DNA of 64,000 bases from Piezodorus guildinii (GCA_023052935.1 CM041293.1:182115471-182179470); one strand, 5' to 3'; counted from the first letter of the stretch, positions 10,618-22,460 are shown. Translations and numbers: made by a program. The notes: generated by a model from the sequence alone, not told the origin.

Positions 10618-11870
10618 AAAATCTGGTGAGCACAACACACGACTTCCATTTACCCCCGTTGTTAAAATCAATTTAAGAATTTTTAAATACTTTTAGAAAT
10701 GAAAATAAATTGTTAAAGAATTAATTAAATCGAGTTTCAATAGAAACATGTGTTTTATTGAATAGTCTATTATATTATTATCTACGACAATCTGTTTTAT
10801 CGACTTTTCTTCTCTCTCTGTTAACTTTTACGATTCCATATGTTAGACACTTTTTTTTTTTTCTAAAAACTTTAGCTTTCCAACAATATATTATACATCT
10901 ATATTACCGTTCTTATGTTAAAAAACACAAAATTTGCGTAAAAAAATATGTTTGCTCTTTAGTTATTTATCAAATTCGTTCAACTTGTTGCTGTTTTTAT
11001 CAATGTGTCGAGGTATGGTTGTTATAATGGACAAGAAATTATCAGAAGGCCTCGACAATTGCGTATTCATGCAAGGAAGAGAGTTTAATAGAGACGACAT
11101 TTAATGTATCAGCAGAGAGGACTGGTCAGGCTGGGTTACACTCTGTGTGGTAGTAGCACGCCAGTAGTGTGGGTTAAGGAAGGATTCGCCCTGTGTGGTA
11201 GTAGCACGACTGTAGCGAAGGTTAGGAGAGAAGGTAAAAGAAGGATGTGAAATTAAAATAGACCACATTGTGTAACAAAGGTAGAGTAAATCTGACCTAG
11301 GGAGATACCTATGGAATGATTTGATGAGCTGAGCAAGCTCTTGGGGATGTTAGTCATCCATGTCGATAATTGACACCGAGAGCTTTGTTAGCAGACTAGG
11401 GTCTTGGCCCTAGGTCAAATTACATTGAGTGCTTTATTTATTCTCATAAAACAGTTATATCGGTATAAATAGTTACAATGACATTAAGTAGTAATAATAT
11501 ATAATTTTATAGGATATAGCGTCTTCTTATATTTGCCAGTAAGTCATATGGACGCCGCTAGCGCTATCTGTGAGCGTGCGTGTGTAGCATCCGCCACAAA
11601 TGATAATCAGATGATATGGTTAATTTTATAAAATATTCAAAATTAAAGGTACTTATAAGGAAGAAAATAAAAAAATTCGGCATTTAAGCCCTGCCAGACT
11701 ATTTCATTCAGAATGAAACATGATATTAAAGCCCATTTAATTTCATATCGATATATCGAGTTTAATTAAAATCGTAAAAAGGTACAAAATACTCGTATAT
11801 GGTTTGAAGTAGCACTTCTGGTTTGCTGATTTTGATGAAAAATTTCTGTAACATCTCTGGTATGGACCGA
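10618..11870 (+). repeat. Rep-1 copy interrupted by a solo LTR
   Basis: The left end TCTGGTGAGCACAACACACG at about 10620 and interior match other copies to 11005. Homology resumes at 11599 ('GATGATATGGTTAATTTT') and runs to about 11870. The 593-bp interruption is described separately. Confidence 0.75.
11006..11598. mobile_element. Solo LTR, 593 bp
   Basis: It starts TGTCGAGG and ends CCGCCACA (TG...CA) and is flanked by AATG on both sides. The surrounding Rep-1 sequence is continuous if it and one AATG are removed. It contains a short internal duplication (CTGTGTGGTAGTAGCACG at about 11144 and 11191) and an ATTTATT region. No internal retrotransposon domain remains. The Gypsy or BEL type cannot be told from an LTR alone. 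Confidence 0.65.
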
Positions 11871-11899
11871 ATACCGATGTCGATTACAAAATACGTCTA

Positions 11900-12015
11900 A
11901 GATGGAAGAATATTCAAACAAAGGAACGAATATGAGCAAAAGACGCCGTAAATTCTATGGCCACGTAATGATTCTTCTCAATAAAAGACATACAAAGAGA
12001 ATAATAAAATAGGTA
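11900..12015 (+). pseudogene. Short LINE polymerase fragment
   Basis: The reading YKIRLRWKNIQTKERM then SKRRRKFYGHVM resembles the tail of LINE polymerases ('...FYGHVMRM'). Only about 40 codons, no flanking ends found. Confidence 0.45.
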
Positions 12016-12660
12016 CCACCGATAGGTACCGATACCACCAATTTCCGCCTACACAGACTCGTCCAGAGTTCACCGTTCAAGCCCAAGCCCCCTGAGATCA
12101 GCCTTAATCCTCCCATTGTCGCTTCGGTCTACCTTTCGGACGCCTACCAGTCGGATCAGCGAATACCAACTTTCTCGGAATCCGTTCCTCACCGAGCACA
12201 ATAACTTTACTCGCCCATTTGATTCTCCGCGATGCTATCAACTCAATTATATTTACAGGGTACAAGCTCCGCGATTCCGCGTTGTGGAACCTTCTAAACT
12301 ACCCATTGGCCTCATCTCTCTTCGGACAAATATTTTACGCAGCACCTTATTTTCAAAAACCTTAAGTTCATCCTTTAAAGTAAGCGGCCACGTTTCACAT
12401 CCGTAAAGAACCGTCGGAAGAATAATAGTTTTATAAATTCTAACCTTTACGTTTTTAGACCGAAGACGCGAGCTAAGTAATTTAGCTACTGAATAATAAC
12501 ACGCATTTCCCACCTTTAAACGGGACTTTATTCTTCCCGGATTTCATTTTTTCTTGTTATCATTGAACTTAAATACTTAGATTTCTCTACGTGTTCAAAA
12601 GTATGCCCTGATATATCAATATCACCAAGATCGACACCGTTTCTGCTACTAATCATACGG
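12016..12660 (-). pseudogene. LINE polymerase C-terminus (family LD), minus copy
   Basis: The minus frame reads MGNACYYSVAKLLSSRLRSK, then IILPTVLYGCETWPLTLKDE, then IRKIFV-type sequence and degenerate 'RRPKGRPKRR'. The same C-terminal block occurs at 20545, 42955 and 60919. Frameshifted. Confidence 0.7.
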
Positions 12661-13307
12661 TGGCAGAAACGGTGGCATTCTGTGATAGGGGAAATATTAA
12701 TATTGGAAATGAAATACTATACATTTCATAAAGTGGTGATTAAAAGTAAAAATATGGCTCCCCCCTCTCCTACTACTTTCGTGAACTCTCACAAGACTTA
12801 GCTCTCACTAATTTTCACCCACGAAGGCCTGCTTGGTGCACCTAATTACACCAAGAAAATACGATGGATACCGCACACACACACAGCAGACACTTTTTTC
12901 AGGCTTTAGACACAATTACCGATATTAGCCCAGTTGGACGACAGCCCACCGTCAAAAGACTTGGTCAATGAGGTGGCAGAAAACACCCGGTCGAGGTCGG
13001 CGAGGTAATGAAGCCCACGCGCCTCGGGTCTGCCTCGTCTCTTCGCCCCACCACTTCTGTGCTAATATTTTAGCGAAAACGTCTCTCAAGGATTATGTCA
13101 GACTTCTCAGGTTGATGCACAACTACACGCCCTTCGATACCAGATTGCTCTAGCTAGGATAGATTAGATTAAGATTTTTATTTTTTAAATTTTACAAATG
13201 GCCACATGCCTCAAACTTTATACATGTGGTAATTGCACCAATGACATATTACTTTTACGTGATATGTACAGTAGGAGTTAGTGGTAATTGTAACCTATGT
13301 TAAATTT
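12661..13307. other. No gene; short block shared with 43370-43450
   Basis: A block around 12765-12830 ('CTTTCGTGAACTC...ACGAA') is similar to 43395-43450, so a dispersed repeat is likely. The 61-codon frame at 12968 has no motif. Confidence 0.4.
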
Positions 13308-13308
13308 A

Positions 13309-14227
13309 TTGGGTTGTTTCACATGAAATGTCCGTTTTTATACTTTCTGAAATACATAAAGGATTTTGCAGGTCTCTGTTGTTTTCTTCCGAATGTTTAC
13401 ATATTTAAAGTAAACAGTTACTAATCCTCCACCTTTGTATTATAAACATTAGCTTCCCAATCAATTACCCACTTTTTAGTATACCTCCAAATATGAACAT
13501 GGAAACACGCGATTTTCGAGTTATATTTTTGTACGAGTTTAAACCCGGCCATTCAGCAGCTGAGGCCGCTAGAAATATTTGTAAGGCGTTTGGGGAAGGG
13601 AGTGTTATTGAACGGACCATTCGCCGTTGGTTTGCTAAGTTTTCAGCTAGGGATACCGACTTGGAAAACTTGCCCCGAGGAAGACCTCCGTCCGTAATAG
13701 ACAACGATGTCCTCAAACATACAGTAGAAGGAAACCCCTACCAAACAGTTAAAGGACTCTCAGCACAACTAAATACATGTGCATCTACCGTTTCCAGACA
13801 TTTAAAGTGTATTGGGAAAGTAAAAAAGCTCGATACATGGGTACCTCATGATCTCACTTAGTGGTAGCAAGACCCCATGTTTCAAAACATACCGTGCAAA
13901 AATTGAAAGAACTGGGCTACGAAGTTCTTCCGCACCCACCATATTCTTCCGACTTGTCTCCAAGACATTACCACTTGTTCAGCAATTTGGACAACTTCGT
14001 CAAGGGAAAACTTTTTGAAAATGATGATAAAGTGAAAAGTGCGTTTTCAGATTTTCTTTCACTTCAAAGCTCAGAGTTTTTCAGTTCGGGGATAAAAAAG
14101 TTGGTGTCACGTTGGGAAAAATGTGTAGAAAAAGAAGGTAAATACTTCGAATAAAATTATCTTGTTTTCATATCGTATTTTTAATAAAAATACTTTACCT
14201 TGAAAACGGACATTTCATGTGACACAA
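13309..14227 (+). mobile_element. Deleted mariner, family M2, copy 2
   Basis: Inverted ends TTGGGTTGTTTCACATGAAA (13309) and rc TTGTGTCACATGAAATGTCC (14227, five bases shorter), flanked by TA. It holds two transposase pieces, 13493-13861 and 13861-14154, and is 919 bp long. A full mariner is about 1.3 kb. Confidence 0.9.
13493..14154 (+). pseudogene. Mariner transposase, catalytic core deleted
   Basis: [20 protein letters not shown] begins an N-terminal HTH_48-type domain. [11 protein letters not shown] and a second helix-turn-helix ([20 protein letters not shown]) follow, then WVPHDLT and a TAG. The C-terminal piece resumes ARPHVSKHTVQKLKELGYEV and ends EKEGKYFE. About 120 residues holding the CDE and HDN catalytic aspartates are missing, and the third catalytic Asp site reads RHYH. 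It cannot encode an active enzyme. The N-terminal DNA-binding part is open for 122 codons. Confidence 0.85.
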
Positions 14228-14399
14228 TATTTCTTTTTTACATTTCAAAATTAATGCAGTAGTATGCCTTTTGTACATTTACGTATGTATGTAACGTTTT
14301 AGTGTGTTCTAGTCGTAATCACCTGTTTTTTGAACGATTGGGTTGCCACCAGTAGAGATAAGAGGAAAACAAAATTGTGCCAACAATTACGTGCAGTTT

Positions 14400-14660
14400 T
14401 TAATCGACGGGAGTTGTAAATCCGATAACATGGTCGCGTGTAACGAGGATAATTATTTACGATTTGCATGCATGTGTTCTGCACCACCTCCATTTACGAT
14501 AATTGGAATGGCATGTGTAACTGTACATGTGGGGTAGCGTAGGTCAGTAAGGGACGGATGACAGTTTTGTAGAGAATTAGTTTGTTTTTTGGTGATAGTT
14601 CTGAGTAACTATTGAAGTATGGGGTCATTTTGTCGATAATATTTTTGTCTCTATTGAATT
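14400..14660 (-). pseudogene. LINE C-terminal fragment
   Basis: The minus frame reads TVIRPLLTYATPHVQLHMP, a stop, then MEVVQNTCMQIVNN, like the 'LYKTIIRPLLTYA...LQNKCLR' block of Jockey/CR1-type polymerases. Confidence 0.5.
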
Positions 14661-14661
14661 T

Positions 14662-15556
14662 AGAATAGAATAGAATAGAAAATAATCTTTATTCTGGGAC
14701 ATAGTCCCTTAAAAACAACAAATATGTACAATTAAAGTATACAGTGTGTCTGGCCAAAAGACCAAATGATCATGATTAATTCTTATTTACAATGGTGTAA
14801 GAATAAAAAAAAAAAAAAAAAAAGGAATATATCTATACAATTAAACAAAAGAGTAAAATAAATAAACTTCTTCAGATGCATACTTTTGCTGAACAAAACT
14901 AAATTTAAAAAGATTAATAAATTAAGTTAGGTATGATCAATAAATAATATTTCCTTTTTACATTCAAAATACGATGTTTGATATAAAACGTCATTGCTGT
15001 TGAGCGTCTGTTTGGGAATACAGGAGGTATTGGAACAGTTGGGACTTGAATGATGATAGAGATGAAGCATGGCGGATATGAGTAGGTAGGGAATTCCAGA
15101 GATTTGTATGTATGTGTTTTGTGAAAAATAATGATTTGTCCATTTCTAGTCCTAAGTAATTTATAGACTGGACCCAGGAGATTATGTTTCCGTTCATGAC
15201 AATATTTTTTGTAACGGGCGGCCTTCTTTTTGTGAAAATTATCGCTTGAGTTTTCTGGACATTAATTTTAATCTTCCATTTTGAAAAATGGCGGATAAAT
15301 GTTTTGAGGAGAGCCTGTAACCTATTGATTATTGTGTCGATCCTACATGAAGATGTAAATATAGCTGTATCATCGGCGTATTGGGATCGTTCTACTGATG
15401 GGTGTGAGGGGAGGTCTGAGATGTACAGGTTAAAAAGGATTGGGGAAAGGTAAGAGCCCTGAGGAAGACCAGCTGTTAAGTTATTGATTGAAGACTTGGT
15501 ATTGTTTACGGAGATGAAGAATGGTCTATTATTGTGGTAGGATTCAAGTAGTTAGG
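14662..15556 (-). pseudogene. LINE reverse transcriptase fragment (family LC)
   Basis: The minus strand reads ...NLTAGLPQGSYLSPILFNLY, then SQYADDTAIF, then KWKIKINVQKTQAIIF and, in 14991-15197, SINYLGLEMDKS and LWNSLPTHIRHASSL. The YADD box is the reverse transcriptase active site. The 3' end has the family signature TTTATTCTGGGACATAGTCC and a GAATA-repeat tail at 14662. 5'-truncated and frameshifted. Confidence 0.75.
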
Positions 15557-15587
15557 ATAATATAATATATCTTAATAATGTAAAAAA

Positions 15588-16453
15588 TCTGGTGCGCGCA
15601 ACACACGACTATCGCTTACCTCCGTTGTTAAAATCAATTTAAGAATTTTTAAATATATTAAGGGATAAAAATAAAATTTTAATGAATTAATTAAATTGAA
15701 TTTCTACAGAAACATGTGTTTTATCAGAAAATCGATTATATTATTATCTAAAACAATCTGTTTTATCGCCTTTTCATCACTCTTTATCAACTTTTACAAT
15801 TTTCTGTATAAAATAACGTTTGTTCTAAAATCTTTAGCTTTCCAACGATATATTATACATGTATATTACCGTTCTTATGTTCAAAAACAAAAAAATTGCG
15901 TTAACATTTTTTTTTTAGTTTTCTCCTTTATTTGGATATCGAATTCGCCCAACTTATATATTTACTTGTTTTTTGTCGACAAGATTATATTGTTATTTTT
16001 TTAGTATCTACAAAATTAAAGGTACTTAAGAGGAAGAAAATTTAAAATATCGGCATTTATGCCCTTTCAGACTGTTTTAATCAGAATGAAACCTACATGA
16101 TATTAAAGCCCATTAAATTTTACATCGATATATAAAGTTTAATCGAAATCGTTGGAGTTGTTTTGGTAGATTTTCCTGTCAGCTTATTTTGATGAAAACG
16201 ATTATGTAACATCTCGGGGGAATAGTTGTCTTAAATATGAAATTTCAGTTTCTTAGGACTTTTCGTTTTTGCTCGGGAGTTACCAGACACAAACACACAC
16301 ACACACACCTTTTTGCGGCACTTGGTTATTCGGACTAAGGGGAGCCTAAAACGTGTATTTCCGTTGAAAACTGGAATTCGAAAATTTTCACGATCGCAAT
16401 ACTTTTCCTTACTATATATTTCATAATATCGAATATACAGTAAGTGAAAGTAA
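15588..16453 (+). repeat. Rep-1 copy
   Basis: It runs from AAAAATCTGGTGCGCGCAAC to CACGATCGCAATACTTTTCC, then a longer stem-loop variant (TTACTATATATT...AATATACAGTAA) and GTGAAAGTA. It lacks the far-right inverted end seen at 8196. Confidence 0.75.
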
Positions 16454-16603
16454 AATTAACTAATCCTGCGATTCCGAACTCGAGACAGACTGTAGCAGAT
16501 TAACTATTCGTTCGCTTCTGTGAACCCGCTTTTAAAAAAGGGATATTCGAAAAGAAGAGAATACGTCTGGGGCTGAGCGTGATCAATGACAAACCTTGCT
16601 CAG

Positions 16604-16785
16604 TAGGGGTGGGCATATTCGAATGAGGATTATCGGATCATTCGATTATTCCAATCATTCGAATTAAACGATTATCGGCTTAATCGGTTTGGAGAAAGGA
16701 ATGGTCATTCGAACTGAATTGTTATCGAACGACCTTTTTTTTTTGCTCATCACATAAATTACATCATCGATTATGCCCATCCTTA
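16604..16785. mobile_element. hAT-type MITE, copy 1 (182 bp)
   Basis: The termini are TAGGGGTGGGCATATTCGAA and rc TAAGGATGGGCATAATCGAT. They are flanked by 8-bp target duplications TTGCTCAG and TTGCTTAG. The interior is a run of imperfect AATCGAATGA repeats. The 8-bp duplication and the (C/T)AGGG ends are typical of the hAT superfamily. Non-coding. Confidence 0.82.
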
Positions 16786-17193
16786 TTGCTTAGCCTTTTG
16801 ACACCCGAGATAACCCCCTCACCTGTCTTAGATGAATACCGTTCAACAATCCTGAAACAATTTTCGAAAAGGTGTATTAATCGTTTAGTTTAATCGGAAT
16901 CCGTCAACATCTTACAGTTATAGAATGAAATTCACTAGTTAATAATATACATTAATAATTAATGATAACTTTTTTTGTCTCTTAAAATATTTATATCTAA
17001 GACTAGCGGATAGCCCTGAACCAGCTACCTAGGACTTAGCCAGTACTTACCAGCCCATAGCTCAGTTATTTCTGAAGATATAGAAAAAATATGTTTAGAG
17101 TTTTAGATTCAGTAAAGCGCAAAAAATTATTAAAAAAATTAGGGACATTATCTTATTAGAATTGATAAATAACGCCTAAATATGCAAGTAGAG
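16786..17193. other. No recognisable feature
   Basis: AT-rich sequence without an open frame or a repeat match. Confidence 0.4.
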
Positions 17194-18420
17194 CAAAGGG
17201 CCTAGCCGAATAAGCATGTGAAATCTGCCCCCGCTTGTATTAGAACCAAATTTATACCATTTAGTCGCACTTATGAGAAACAACGTTACCCAAATTTTTA
17301 GCCCCTTAATCCTAACGGGAGGGAAGTTATGGAGGGGGGAAGAAAAAGCAAACAAAATTGTTTTCTCCTAAATGGCTCAACCGATTTTCACGAAAAAAAT
17401 TTATGTTATGGATGTTACAAATAGGTTTCAAAAAATAATATTTTAAATTTTTTTCCACGAAAATGCTGGTCAAAAAATTTTTTTGAATTTTTCAAAAAAT
17501 GGTTTGGTACACCTCCAATCTTTCACTACTTTATTTCATTGTAGGGTCCTACATAACATATTTTTTTTTTTCAATTTGATCGCAAGTGTACCCCACGGTG
17601 AAAAATAAAAAAAAACAATTTTTTCTCCCGAATGGATCAACCGAATTTCACGAAAAAAATTTATGTTGATGGTTTTCTAAAAGAGTTTCAAAAAACATTT
17701 TTTTTTTTTTTTATGTCGAAAACGTGAGTCAAAATTTTTATTTTTAATTAAAATTTTTTTTTTTAATTACCTTGGTTTGGTACACCAACAATTTTTTGCT
17801 AATTATGAATATCTTCTATTGGATGGAATATATTTATTTTTTTTATTTTATTTTTTTACCTGGATAACTACTACATAGTACTATATGCTATATTTATATA
17901 AAAAATAATTACAAAGATTTTTTAAAAAAATATTTTTTCATATTATTATATGTTAATCTAAAAAGCTATGATGTCAGACTTGCATGTAATTTTCGAGAAA
18001 AAAATCATTATCTTCGTAAACTATTCCGTTTTTACGAACATTAAAAATTATTTATTCTTTTAATATTGCCTAGCTATCTAAATATCCTGAAGTAGCAAAA
18101 AATACTGGTATTTTTATTTATTTTTTGAACGATCATTCTATACATCATCATAGTTTAATAGACTAACATTTTAACTAGTTTTACTGTTTTATCTTAATGA
18201 TATAAATATATATATATTCACCAGCAAAATGGTTCCTCCCCATTTTACTTCAACAAAGGCACAAAGCCACCCCACTCCTCAAGCGCATACCGCGCCTAGT
18301 GCGAAAGGAACCTTAGAATGCCAACGGGCAATACGAGGCCTGAGCCGTGGACTGTATATACCATTGCTGCTGTATATACATAGAATGTTTTTGTATTTAT
18401 TTTGTAAATAAAGTTGGAGG

Positions 18421-18490
<70 letters not shown>

Positions 18491-19763
18491 TTCGTAATTA
18501 CTGATTTAAATTCTTATTCTTATATAAAAAGAGCAATTAGTGTTATGTTGTTATCCAAAAAAAAAATATATATTACATCCAATAGAATATTTCTAATAAT
18601 ATAAATAACAGTATTTTTCGCTACTTCAGGATATTTACATAGACAGTTTATATTTAAAGAATAAATCATTTTTAATGTTCGTGAAAAACGGAATAGTTCA
18701 TCTGGGAGACGAATATAGTGACATTCTCTCGAACATTTCATGCTGTCAAATCTATCATCAACTTTTTTTAGATTAACATATAATAATATGAAAACATATA
18801 TATTAAAAAAATCTTTGTAATTATGTTTTATATAAATATAGCATTTAGTGCTGTGTAGTAGTTATTCAAGTAAATAAATAAATAAAACAAAATAAATATA
18901 TTCCATCCAATGGAAGATATTCATTATAATAGGTTTGTAAAATAGTTTGTAGGTGCATAGTGCGTAAGTAGTATCTAATGACATTACGATCCTACAGCTC
19001 TATCCCTACTCTTCATGCGTGACTAGCTACTACTCAGAGAGCTGAAAAATGCTGCTTTTTTTATTTTTCACTATTGGTTACATATTTAGATTATCTCGAA
19101 AAAAATATATATTGTGCATGACCCTCCAATGAATTAAATTAGCAAAAAATTTTTGGTGTACCAAACCAAGGTAATTTAAAAAAAAAATTTAAATTAAAAA
19201 TAAAAGTCTTGACTCACGTTTTCAAAATAAAAATTTAAAAAAAATGTTTTTTGTAACTCTTTTAGAAAACCATCAACATATTTTTTTTTCGTGAAATTCG
19301 GTTGATCCATTCGGGAGGAAAAATTGTTTTTTTTTATTTTTCACTATGGGGTACACTTGCGATCAAATTGAAAAAAATATATGTTATGTAGGACCTTACA
19401 ATGAAATAAAGTAGCGAAAGATTGGAGGTGTACCAAACCATCATAACCAGAAAATATTTTTTTGAAAAATTCAAAAAAAATTTTTGACCAGCATTTTCGT
19501 GGAAAAAAATTTAAAATATTATTTTTTGAAACCTATTTGTAACATCCATAACATATATTTTTTTCGTGAAAATCGGTTGAGCCATTTAGGAGAAAACAAT
19601 TTTTTTTGTTTTTTCTTCCCCTCTCCATAACTTCCCTCCCGTTAGGATTAAGGGGCTAAAAATTAGGGTAACGTTGTTTCTCATAAGTGTGACTAAATGG
19701 TATAAAGTTGGTTCTCATACAAGCGGGGGCAGATTTCACATGCTTATCCGGCTAGGCCCTTTG
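17194..19763. mobile_element. 2.57-kb giant inverted-repeat (foldback-like) element
   Basis: The ends are CAAAGGGCCTAGCCGAATAA and rc CAAAGGGCCTAGCCGGATAA. The first 190 bp of both arms agree at roughly 95% by eye. Similarity continues inward to about 18150 (left) and 18560 (right). The right arm carries about 240 extra bp (near 18930-19130). Each arm holds a 260-bp unit repeated about twice (CAACCGATTTTCACGAAAAA at 17377, relative at 17637). The loop contains a poly(A)-tailed insert (18222-18457). No transposase or clear target duplication is seen. Confidence 0.8.
18222..18457 (+). mobile_element. Poly(A)-tailed retro-insert in the palindrome loop
   Basis: About 200 bp of unique, GC-richer sequence ends with AATAAAGTTGGAGGATAAAA and more than 30 A residues, so it looks like a 5'-truncated retrotransposed 3' end. 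It contains a 60-codon open frame (18229-18411) of unknown identity. AT repeats flank both sides and hide any target duplication. Confidence 0.55.
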
Positions 19764-20544
19764 ATCAACAACTAAAGGAGAAAAGACCTAAAATAATTCT
19801 GTATGCAATTCTTTCACCGCTCAGCCGCTGGACAGCGCTGTCATCGCGTACCGCGTACCGCGAGGTTTTTTAAACTCCCGGCTTTTACAATGAAGTTAAT
19901 TTCTATATTTAATCATATTTAAAATCATTGTTTGACGCTCTAAGAATCCTTCAATTTTTTTTGCGTTCTAAGAATCCTACGGGCTACGACGACTAACATA
20001 TTTCTTTTGCTACCCAGTTACATTGCATTTGTCTCTCAGATGATACACTTGTGTTCGTACTGCATGCTAGCAAGCTAATTAAACAAATAGATATTACAAA
20101 TCTGCTACTTACCATAGAAGGTTAATGTAAGCAATTTATTTATATATTCCATAAATACAAAAATTGTCTTAAACTTAGTTAAAATACTCGTAGTCTTCAT
20201 ATTTTATATTGATGACAACAATTTATCACTGACCTTAACCTTAAACGAAATTTTAGAAAGAAATATACTATAATATAATGTAAGAAATATAATGTTGCCA
20301 ATATTTAAAGTTAATCAAACTAATTTCGTTACAAACAACAATAAAATATGTTCATGTAAATTATGTTTAAGGCAAATTAATTCGGCAAAATTTTGCCAAT
20401 GTGAAATGCATATTTGTACTGTACTCTTATGTGTTTAAAACAATTTAGTAATTTTTTTAATTCTCATAGACATATAATATTGTAGTTTACTAAAGAACAG
20501 TTAGATAATCACAAATTAATTTAAAATTTTAATTTATCTTTAAG
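19764..20544. other. No recognisable feature
   Basis: AT-rich, no legible coding or repeat match. Confidence 0.4.
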
Positions 20545-21230
20545 AATCAAAGCAGAAACGGTAGCGATCTTGGTGATATTGATATATCAGGGCATACTTT
20601 TGAACATGTAGAGAAATTCAAGTATTTAGGTTCAATGATAACAAGAAAAAATGAAATCCAGGAAGAAATAAAGTTCCAGTTAAAGGTGGGAAATGCGTGT
20701 TATTATTCAGTCGCTAAGTTACTTAGCTCACGGCTTCTATCTAAAAACTTAAAGATTAGAATTTATAAAACTATTATTCTTCCAACGGTTCTTTACGGAT
20801 GTGAAACGTGACCGCTTACTTTGAACGATGAACAACGGCTTAAGGTTTTCTAAAATAAGGTACTGTGTAAAATATTTGGTCCCAAGAGAGATGAGGGCGC
20901 TGGGGAGTTTAGAAGGTTGCACAACGCGGAATTGCGAAACTTGTATCCTGTGAATATTATTGAGTTGATAGCGTCGCGGAGACTCAAATGGGCGAGTAAA
21001 ATTGTTGGGCTCGGTGAGGATCGGATTCCGAGAAAGTTGGTATTTGCTGATCCGACTGGTAGGCGTCCGAAAGGTAGGCCAAAACGTCGATGGGAGGATT
21101 GCGTTTAGGCTGATCTTGGAATCTTGGGCTTGAATGGAGAACATTGGAGGAGTCTGTGTAGACGGAATATGGTGGTATCGGCATCGAACCTTGAACCTTT
21201 GGCATGGAACCTTCGGGTTCATCAAAACAT
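20545..21230 (+). pseudogene. LINE polymerase C-terminus (family LD), plus copy
   Basis: It reads VEKFKYLGSMITRKNEIQEE, VGNACYYSVAKLLSSRL, VLYGCET*PLTLNDEQ, then LHNAELRNLYPVNIIELIAS and TGRRPKGRPKRRWEDCV. This is the C-terminal third of an RTE-like endonuclease/reverse transcriptase. At least three in-frame stops (about 20810, 20850, 21106). The first is TGA where the minus copy at 12016-12660 has TGG. Confidence 0.78.
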
Positions 21231-21589
21231 ATAATTATATGTTATAAGTTTTTCTACAGTAAATCAAATGTGGACATCAGAAAAATCAAAATTAAGTAAA
21301 GCTTTTAAAACTTTGAAAGCCATTTTATGTGTCGAATATAATTTGACAAACTCATGTGAAGATTTTTTACAATATTTTAAAAAATGACAACAATTTAATG
21401 AAACAAATTCAATCAAATAAAAAATATGTCAAGGAATAAAATATTATAGATTTTTCGATATTTATAAATAAATAAAAAAAATTTAAGATATTATTTTTAT
21501 TCCTATGAAAATTTTTTGTTGATACCCTCCCCCCCTCACTCCTTCAGGGTTGTCCCATCTAAAAATCTGTTCACCTTATTCTACTTATT

Positions 21590-21780
21590 CTAGCACGGAG
21601 TGATGAAAAGCCGAAAAAACTTACTGAATTTCATAGATAATAACATCTTTCTATAAAAATCAAATGTAAATAATTCTTTAACAATTTATTTTCGTTTCTA
21701 AATTTTGTTTAAAAATTCTTAAATTGATATTAATAACAGAGGTAAGTGAAAGTTATGTGTTGCGCGCACCAGATTTTTTT
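21590..21780 (-). repeat. Rep-1 terminal fragment (minus)
   Basis: Read inverted it starts AAAAAAATCTGGTGCGCGCA then ACACATAACTTTCACTTACC and matches the first 190 bp of the family. Confidence 0.7.
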
Positions 21781-22460
21781 AGTTTGTGATAATACACGTA
21801 TAATATATTTTTTTTTGTAAGGAATTTCATCAATTTGATATAGCACAATAGCACCTTAGCCTCCTTTCTTCCATCACCTCAAGAATATTGATATTCTTAC
21901 CACTCTCCTCCAAAAATCCATCTCTACAGAAAGAAATTTTTTTTTTCTGGGCCATGTCTCCGAAATATACAACATTATGCTCTCTACCAATGCTTTGTAT
22001 ATCAGCTGATAATATCATTATAAGAGGCAGAAATCCAAATAAGGATCATAATGTTTTATTATACAATCTCAATTTGAGGAAAATATTAAAGGATATTAAA
22101 AAAGACAATAAAATAGTAGTAACTTTCTAATTTATTAATTTACATTTCTACTCCGCTAAAAATGCGTTAGATACATACAAGTCAAATATACAATACAATA
22201 AATCTCTACAACTCAAAATGCAACTCCAGTCTTATAGAATATAACTTCTAAGATTGATACAAAATGTTGGACTATGCCTGATATATATTAAATAAGGTAA
22301 TTTACATCAATACAATCGTTTATACCCAATCGTACATTTATACAAAATCTAACAATAATTAGTCAAATATGTATAACAAACTTTTACTCCTACAGCTATT
22401 ACTTTCTTAATTTGATGGAGTCATTTTTTTTTTTTTTTTAATTTATAAAACGGACATTCG
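21781..22460. other. Unassigned; short open frames only
   Basis: Overlapping frames at 21888-22130 (plus) and 21830-22018 (minus, MILSADIQSIGREHNVVYFG) may be a transposon remnant, but I recognise no domain. Confidence 0.35.

Noticed and set aside
13493..13861. Domesticated mariner-derived DNA-binding gene
   Set aside because: It is inside a TA-flanked element with intact ends; the frame ends at a stop at the deletion junction, and sister copies carry lesions. No sign of host selection can be shown from one copy.
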